From positions 62,001 to 126,000 of the forward strand of contig CAVSPF010000003.1 in NCBI GenBank assembly GCA_963729995.1: DNA of 64,000 nt, written 5' to 3'. Every line of letters starts with the position of its first letter. Within the stretch, counting starts at the first letter, position 1. A program made the translations under genes and the position numbers. The DNA comes from VRUE01 sp963729995. GTDB lineage: Bacteria > Actinomycetota > Thermoleophilia > Solirubrobacterales > 70-9. Shown here piece by piece: positions 59,682 to 64,000 of the stretch. Under the pieces are notes generated by a model that saw only the letters and a list, made by a program, of their open reading frames with translations, had not been told where the DNA came from and made no database searches.

Positions 59682-61031
59682 TCATCGTCGGCGCGTGTGC
59701 ACCCGGCAATGCGATCGGTGGTGGCTGTAGAAATAGCAGTGGTCGTTGACCCAGTGAATCGCATACCTGTCATTCCAGAGGACTTCACCATGTTCGAGCA
59801 AGTAGTAGACGGTGATCCACCCGTAGTAGTCGTTAGGTCCGTGGCTCCAACTAACCTCGCATTCCTGCTTCGCCGCGGCGATGCGCTTGCAGCTAACTTG
59901 GTAGCCGCGCCGACGCCTGAACCTGGCGCCGAGGTCTTCGGTCAGCTCCTGTCGCACCAGGGCCTTGGCTTCGGTCGAGGTCATCGTCGGTAACTTGGTT
60001 TCCGCTGGCGGGGTCGGGGCTGGGGGTGGTGGTGGAGGCGGCGGAGGCGGCGCCCATTCACTGATCTTCTTGTTTACCCATGCAGCCACCGAGTCGGCCC
60101 GCGTGTAGTACTGCGGAGAATCGGTTGGGCATTCGGCACCCCCGAACGAAGCAATACCGATCTCAAGCGGTTCATTCGTAGTCCCTGGAGCGATCATTAG
60201 AAGCGGACCGCCGCTATCGCCATGACAAATCGCGTACCGATATTTCGGATAGTCGAGGACGCAGAGCATCGAAGACGAATCGAAATGGCTGAATTCGGAA
60301 GCACAGTATCCCGCGCTCTGCACCGCCGCTTCGCCGACGTGCAAGGTTTCTACGGCCGTTCCGTTGGCGACTGTACGCCCCCACCCGGCCATGACCGCTC
60401 CCGTTCCAGCGCTCCAGACCTGGGAAGTTGCGAGCCTGACCGCTGGGGCCGAAATGGGTGTCGAGAGACCAAGAACAGCGACATCGGCGCGAGCGGGTGT
60501 GTAGCTGGGGGTCAGGTAGGCGAAGTTCGGGTCCACTGCGACGCGAGTGACGGACGAAACGGTCCTTTCGCTAGACGCCCAATCAACGTTGCCGGTTATG
60601 ACCGTGAAGTTGGACGGGTTGTGCAGAACGGTGAAGGTTTCGTTGAGGACGCAATGCGCGGCGGTGAGAACAACGTTGTTGGACACCACGGTCCCCGAGC
60701 AAAGGTCCCCTTCGCTGCCATTCCAGAATTCCACGGCCGCCATGTAGGGGAAGGAGCCAGGAGTGGCTTCCAGTCCGTTAATGACGGAGGTATGGGCGGT
60801 TGCGGTCAGGTGCGAGCGATGCCGTAGCCGCCGGTCGGAATGGTGGCTCGGGCTGCGCGCTACCACATGGTGCCTAGGCCGGGTGCCGGCGCGCGTTGCG
60901 CGCGTGCCCATCCGCGCGCTCGCCGGCCCGGCAGCGAAGATGGCAAGGAGCAACCCGCTCAGCAGGGCCATCGCCAGCCCCCCGGCACGCGCGCTGAGGG
61001 TCATGCTCGGTGGAGAGTGCGGGGCTGACAT
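59682..61031 (-). CDS. Secreted trypsin-like serine protease with C-terminal domain
   Basis: 449 aa. Signal region (LAMALLSGLLLAIFAAGPASA), a basic propeptide, then a chymotrypsin-fold domain with TAAHC (His57), ADVAVL (Asp102) and GDSGGP (Ser195). A poly-Pro linker at about residues 330-342 leads to a C-terminal domain (about 350-449) containing YQVSCKRIAAAKQECEVSW, with no family that I recognise. It has its own orientation inside the island. Target unknown. Confidence 0.9.
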   Translation of the reverse strand: MSAPHSPPSMTLSARAGGLAMALLSGLLLAIFAAGPASARMGTRATRAGTRPRHHVVARSPSHHSDRRLRHRSHLTATAHTSVINGLEATPGSFPYMAAVEFWNGSEGDLCSGTVVSNNVVLTAAHCVLNETFTVLHNPSNFTVITGNVDWASSERTVSSVTRVAVDPNFAYLTPSYTPARADVAVLGLSTPISAPAVRLATSQVWSAGTGAVMAGWGRTVANGTAVETLHVGEAAVQSAGYCASEFSHFDSSSMLCVLDYPKYRYAICHGDSGGPLLMIAPGTTNEPLEIGIASFGGAECPTDSPQYYTRADSVAAWVNKKISEWAPPPPPPPPPPAPTPPAETKLPTMTSTEAKALVRQELTEDLGARFRRRRGYQVSCKRIAAAKQECEVSWSHGPNDYYGWITVYYLLEHGEVLWNDRYAIHWVNDHCYFYSHHRSHCRVHTRRR

Positions 61032-61281
61032 GTCGAGGTCCGGTTGCCGGGGGGGCTCGGGCCGTTGGTGGGTCGTATCGGCTTAGGCAGGGCGCAGCTT
61101 GAGCGTGGGCGGCCTTGTGCGACTACGACAGGTGTCCGCCGTCCCGGCGTCCAGATTCTGTGCAGCCGCCTCCCAACAGGCGCAGTCGATCACGGTCTCA
61201 CCGCCGCCTCGCGCACCGTGGTGCCTTGCAGCGTCGCCTGCCGCCGCCAGGCTCATACGGCTTCCGGCGGCCGAAGAGAGC

Positions 61282-61401
61282 CAGCCAGTCAAAGCAAAGT
61301 CAGCCAGCCAATCCAGCCAGCAAAGGCAGAGCCATCAGCCAGCCAGAGGACCCAGCCAGATCAGAGCTCAGAAGAGTCGATCAGGCAGCAGCTCCAGCCA
61401 G
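61282..61401 (+). repeat. CAGCCAG array
   Basis: Seven CAGCCAG units on the plus strand at 61282, 61301, 61314, 61336, 61340, 61353 and 61395, spaced 13-42 nt with one overlap. Degenerate, not a simple tandem microsatellite. Could be iterons or binding sites for the island's DNA-binding proteins. Confidence 0.55.
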
Positions 61402-61511
61402 CCCAAACCCAAACTCCAACAGCACGACACACTACGCACCCTCTGGCGCCGTGCCTGGGCCGCACTTTGCTGATCCACAAAGTCAATAAGGTGCGGCATC
61501 GACTCCGGCCA

Positions 61512-61571
61512 GCCCTCCGGCGGCCGATTGTGGCACGGCTTCGCCGTGCGGCGGCCGCCCATATGGAGGGC
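61512..61571 (+). other. Three-tier hairpin upstream of xis
   Basis: GCCCTCC with GGAGGGC (7 bp), GGCGGCCG with CGGCCGCC (8 bp) and GCACGGC with GCCGTGC (7 bp, loop TTC) are nested with short internal loops, 22 base pairs in all, ending 72 nt before the xis ATG. It may attenuate or protect the xis-int transcript. Confidence 0.55.
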
Positions 61572-61643
61572 CGGCAGAGCGCTTTCGGTAGGGGCGAGAA
61601 CCGATGCATCCGGCGCTTTGCTTGGACAGTTAGTGCAGAGGAA

Positions 61644-61952
61644 ATGCACGACGACAACGACAACGACAGTGGGCGGCTGCTCTCGCCGGCGGACGTTGCT
61701 CGCCTTTGCGGCCTTTCGCGGCGGGCGGTCTATCGAGCGATTTCGAGAGGCGAGCTGCGGGCGGCACGACTCTGTCATCGACTCCGGGTTCAGCCTACGG
61801 AGCTGGAGCGCTGGATCGGGGAGCAGATGCTTGTCCCGGCGTCTCCCGCAGCACGGCGGGTCGGGCGGCCCACGCGGAGCGTGCGGAGCGGTAGCTTGAG
61901 AGCCATGCTCGACGAGGCTGGCAAGCCAGGGACTAACGACAGTGAGCGTTGA
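61644..61952 (+). CDS. Excisionase-like HTH protein
   Basis: 102 aa. Acidic N-terminus MHDDNDNDSG followed by the MerR-type HTH_17: LLSPADVARLCGLSRRAVYR and ISRGELRAARLCHRLRV. ATG 61644 with AGAGGA upstream. Its last 11 nt overlap the integrase start. It probably bends DNA for excision. Confidence 0.85.
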   Translation: MHDDNDNDSGRLLSPADVARLCGLSRRAVYRAISRGELRAARLCHRLRVQPTELERWIGEQMLVPASPAARRVGRPTRSVRSGSLRAMLDEAGKPGTNDSER

Positions 61953-63225
61953 GCGCGTAGAGCGGAAGGGCGGGGTCGTCTGGCGGGTGCGCTGGCGCGA
62001 CGAGCAGGGCCAGGCTCGCTCCAAGGTGGTCGGCCGCAAGCGCGACGCGGAAGCCTTCGAGGCCGAGGTCGTGCGGCGCAAGCGCACGGGCGACCTGGAC
62101 CTTCTGACCGGCGGGCGGCAGACGCTCGCCGACTTCGCTGAGGAGTGGTGGAAGCTCTACGCGGTGCCGAACCTGGCGGCGCGGACGCTGCGCAGCTACG
62201 CGGGCTTGTGGGACCGGCACGTACTGCCGCGGCTCGGCTCGATGCGGCTCAGCGCGATCACGCCGGAAGTTGTCGAGCGCTTCCGCGCCGAACTGGAAGC
62301 CGATGGGGTGGGGCGGCCGACGATCTACCGGGCGCTCGCGCTTCTCCAGGGCGTCCTCAGGCGGGCGGTCGAGTGGCGGCGGATCGGCCACAATCCGGTC
62401 AAGGCGGTTCAGAAGCCCAAGGTCCGCCGCCAGCGGGAGGTCCGGCCGCTGTCACCGCTTACCGTCGAGCGACTGCGCGCCGCCGCCGCCACGCGGAGCA
62501 GGCACGGCGCTCGCGATGCGGCGCTGATCGGATTGCTTGCCTATGCCGGCTTGCGGCCGCAAGAGGCAATCGCGCTGCGCTGGGGCGACGTGCGGGAACG
62601 GACGCTGCTGATCGAGAAGGCCGCTGACGGCCAGGGCGGCGTCAAGACGACGAAGACGGGGCAGGCGCGCACGGTCCGGTTGCTCGCTCCGCTGGCCCGC
62701 GACCTGGCCGAATGGCGAATGCTGCGCGGCCGTCCTGACGACGATGCGCTCCTGTTCCCCAATGGCTCGGGCGGGCTTTGGAACGATCCGGCCTGGCAGA
62801 CCTGGCATCGGGATGCCTGGGTGCCGGCCTGCCGCGCCGTCGGCCTGGAGGGCGCCCGCCCCTACGACCTTCGCCACAGCTTCGTCTCGCTGCTGATCCA
62901 CGAAGGGCGCAGCGTTGTCGAGGTCGCGCGGCAGGCCGGTCACTCACCGACGATGACGCTCGACGTCTACTCGCACGTTTTCGATGAGTTCGACATCGCC
63001 GAGCGCGTGTCTGCCGAGGATCAGATCAAACAGGCACGGCGCGATGTGTCCGTTTTGTGTCCGCCTGGCTCGGACACGGTGCCGGGAATGCACGAAACCC
63101 CTGCTAATCCCTACAACCCCATCTGCCGGCCGAGGATCTCCTTCATGATCTCGTCGGTGCCGCCGCCGATCGGGCCTAGGCGGGCGTCGCGGACGGCGCG
63201 CTCGATTCCGTACTCCTTCATGTAG
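61942..63225 (+). CDS. Tyrosine recombinase (integrase)
   Basis: 427 aa in this configuration. An AP2-like N-terminal arm-binding domain (GVVWRVRWRDEQGQARSK), a SAM-like core-binding domain (TLADFAEEWWKLYAVPNLAA) and the catalytic domain with Arg205 (GLRPQEAIALRWGD), Tyr308-x-x-Arg311 in PYDLRHSF, His334 (GHS) and nucleophile Tyr343 (DVYSHVF). GTG 61942. The open frame continues through the att core and 77 nt beyond, antisense to the acyl-CoA dehydrogenase 3' end. In the excised circle the tail would instead come from 58183-58281, giving 434 aa. Confidence 0.92.
   Translation: MSVERVERKGGVVWRVRWRDEQGQARSKVVGRKRDAEAFEAEVVRRKRTGDLDLLTGGRQTLADFAEEWWKLYAVPNLAARTLRSYAGLWDRHVLPRLGSMRLSAITPEVVERFRAELEADGVGRPTIYRALALLQGVLRRAVEWRRIGHNPVKAVQKPKVRRQREVRPLSPLTVERLRAAAATRSRHGARDAALIGLLAYAGLRPQEAIALRWGDVRERTLLIEKAADGQGGVKTTKTGQARTVRLLAPLARDLAEWRMLRGRPDDDALLFPNGSGGLWNDPAWQTWHRDAWVPACRAVGLEGARPYDLRHSFVSLLIHEGRSVVEVARQAGHSPTMTLDVYSHVFDEFDIAERVSAEDQIKQARRDVSVLCPPGSDTVPGMHETPANPYNPICRPRISFMISSVPPPIGPRRASRTARSIPYSFM
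63043..63065 (+). repeat. Putative integrase arm-type repeat, right
   Basis: Partner of 58299-58321 (21 of 23 identical), 51 bp left of the core at 63117-63148 and inside the integrase C-terminal coding region. Confidence 0.6.
63108..63148 (+). other. Right attachment-site copy (attR)
   Basis: Matches 58143-58183. It overlaps both the integrase C-terminus (plus strand) and the last codons of the acyl-CoA dehydrogenase (minus strand). Confidence 0.85.
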
Positions 63226-64000
63226 CCGTAGCCGCCGTGGATCTGGAGGGACTGGTCGGCGATCTCCAGGACTGTGCGCTGGGTGACCAGCTTGGCCATC
63301 GTCACGTCGCGGATGCAGTCGTGGCCCTCGTGGAAGAGGCGCAGGGCGTTGTAGGTGAGGGCGCGGGCGGCTTCGGCGCGGGTGGCCATCTCCGCCACCT
63401 GGTGGCGGATCGCCTGGAACTTGCCGATCGGCCGGCCGAAGGCCTCGCGCTCGAGGGCGTAGTCGACCGTGACCTCGATCAGGCGCTGCATCGCCCCGAC
63501 GGCGCCGATCGACATCAGCAGTCGCTCCCAGGCGAAGTTGGCCATGATCATCCTGAAGCCCTCGTTCTCGGAGCCGAGCAGGTTCTCGGCCGGCACCTCG
63601 ACGTCGGTGAAGGAGAGCTCGCCGGTGTCGGAGGAGTGCCAGCCCATCTTCTCCAGCTTGCGCGCCACCTCGTAGCCGGGCATCTCGCGCTCCAGCACGA
63701 GGAAGGAGATGCCGTCGTGGCCGCCCTCCTGCGTCGTCTTGCAGGCACAGACGAGGAAGTCGGCGCGGACGCCGTTGGTGATGAAGGTCTTGGCGCCGTT
63801 GACGACGTAGCCGCCGTCGACCCGCCTGGCGAAGGTCGAGATGCCGGCCACGTCGGAGCCGGCCCCCGGCTCGGTGATCCCGAGTGCGCCGACCTGCTCG
63901 CCGGCGATCCCCGGCACCAGCCAGCGCCGCTTCTGCTCCTCGGTGCCGAAGTTGAAGATCGGCGGCATCGCGATCGAGGTGTGGGCGTTGAGCCCGGCGG
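63111..64000 (-). CDS. Acyl-CoA dehydrogenase, C-terminal part
   Basis: Partial; the 5' end lies beyond the window. About 296 residues seen, including ITEPGAGSDVAGISTF, KTFITNGVRADFLVCA, the catalytic-loop region and RLFHEGHDCIRDVTMAKLVT, QIHGGYGYMKEYGIERAVRD (catalytic Glu region) and the end GRQMGL. FAD flavoprotein oxidising acyl-CoA at the alpha-beta bond. Its 3' end is the integration target, and the coding end is conserved by the att core. Confidence 0.94.
   Translation of the reverse strand, partial: AGLNAHTSIAMPPIFNFGTEEQKRRWLVPGIAGEQVGALGITEPGAGSDVAGISTFARRVDGGYVVNGAKTFITNGVRADFLVCACKTTQEGGHDGISFLVLEREMPGYEVARKLEKMGWHSSDTGELSFTDVEVPAENLLGSENEGFRMIMANFAWERLLMSIGAVGAMQRLIEVTVDYALEREAFGRPIGKFQAIRHQVAEMATRAEAARALTYNALRLFHEGHDCIRDVTMAKLVTQRTVLEIADQSLQIHGGYGYMKEYGIERAVRDARLGPIGGGTDEIMKEILGRQMGL

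Larger units (their letters stand above)
61032..61643. other. Gene-free region upstream of xis
   Basis: 612 bp between the divergent protease and excisionase genes. It holds the CAGCCAG array (61282-61401), the three-tier hairpin (61512-61571) and no open frame with family similarity. A long open frame through the region uses the array and is judged spurious. Possible control or replication region. Confidence 0.6.
58152..63148. mobile_element. 5-kb integrative element in the acyl-CoA dehydrogenase 3' end
   Basis: Bounded by att repeats at 58152-58183 and 63117-63148. Cargo: VapB/VapC-like pair, HNH-like protein, secreted protease; integration module: excisionase and tyrosine integrase next to attR. 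There are no structural phage genes and no replication gene, so it is best described as a small genomic island or satellite element. The target keeps its stop codon on the right side. Confidence 0.85.

Noticed and set aside
61282..61401. CRISPR array
   Set aside because: Units are only 7 bp, spacing is irregular, and no cas genes are present.
61044..61643. 302-aa frame leading into xis
   Set aside because: The first 200 residues come from the CAGCCAG array and hairpin, with no family similarity; ATG 61644 has its own Shine-Dalgarno.

Overview
The window is high-GC DNA from an actinobacterium-like chromosome. The most likely source is the class Thermoleophilia (Solirubrobacterales-type). Grounds are the gene repertoire (an F420-type Ddn reductase, a SigB/SigF partner-switching cluster, an acetone-carboxylase-like HyuA/HyuB pair, a Pls/PosA-type synthetase), frequent GTG and TTG starts, and many start codons lying 6-9 nt after a -10 box (leaderless transcripts). 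The taxonomic call is inference; no 16S gene is present.

Layout. (1) 1-4.9 kb: end of the spc/alpha ribosomal operon, secY(partial)-adk-map-rpmJ-rpsM-rpsK-rpsD-rpoA-rplQ, with rpmJ (37 aa) present and infA absent between map and rpmJ; truA lies inverted downstream. (2) 4.8-8.8 kb: truA, surE, ligA and three copies of a structured two-tier hairpin repeat. (3) 8.8-16.4 kb: PBP4-type carboxypeptidase, patatin lipase, long-chain acyl-CoA synthetase with a tiny IF2_N-like protein, membrane DsbA-like protein, sensor kinase and response regulator. (4) 16.4-20.9 kb: a Pls/PosA-type A-T-transmembrane synthetase of about 1304 aa overlapping its phosphopantetheinyl transferase. (5) 21.1-23.8 kb: tRNA-Pro(CGG), secreted glycosidase, small stress protein, a frameshifted DUF72 gene whose stop codon is the target site of a 162-bp MITE. 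(6) 23.8-27.9 kb: partner-switching module (SpoIIE phosphatase, STAS antagonist, anti-sigma kinase, SigB/F-like sigma), with SigF-like promoters. (7) 28-37.3 kb: sodA, rubredoxin, lemA, PucR regulator, a two-gene acetone-carboxylase-like operon with a fused gamma domain, NUDIX. (8) 37.4-48.4 kb: ECF sigma/DUF4349, biotin genes bioA and bioBFD, MFS exporter, GGDEF protein, HhH-GPD glycosylase, enoyl-CoA hydratase and a stand-alone biotinyl carrier. (9) 48.4-58.1 kb: metabolic and envelope genes (GT2, cupin, glpK, acyltransferase, lactonase-like MBL, SDRs, Ddn, SixA, amidase). (10) 58.15-63.15 kb: an integrative element of about 5 kb (VapBC-like pair, HNH-like protein, secreted trypsin-like protease, excisionase, tyrosine integrase) inserted in the 3' end of an acyl-CoA dehydrogenase gene, bounded by a 41-bp direct repeat.

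How parts work together. The biotin genes and the biotinyl carrier plausibly serve acyl-CoA carboxylases. The RsbU/RsbV/RsbW-like proteins should gate the SigF-like factor, and GTTT-N14/16-GGGTA promoters precede the kinase and a 77-aa protein. The synthetase-PPTase pair is a plausible cationic homopolymer or peptide pathway. The mobile element is the clearest accessory region: the integrase reading frame runs through the attachment core, so integration and excision exchange the C-terminal tail of the enzyme.
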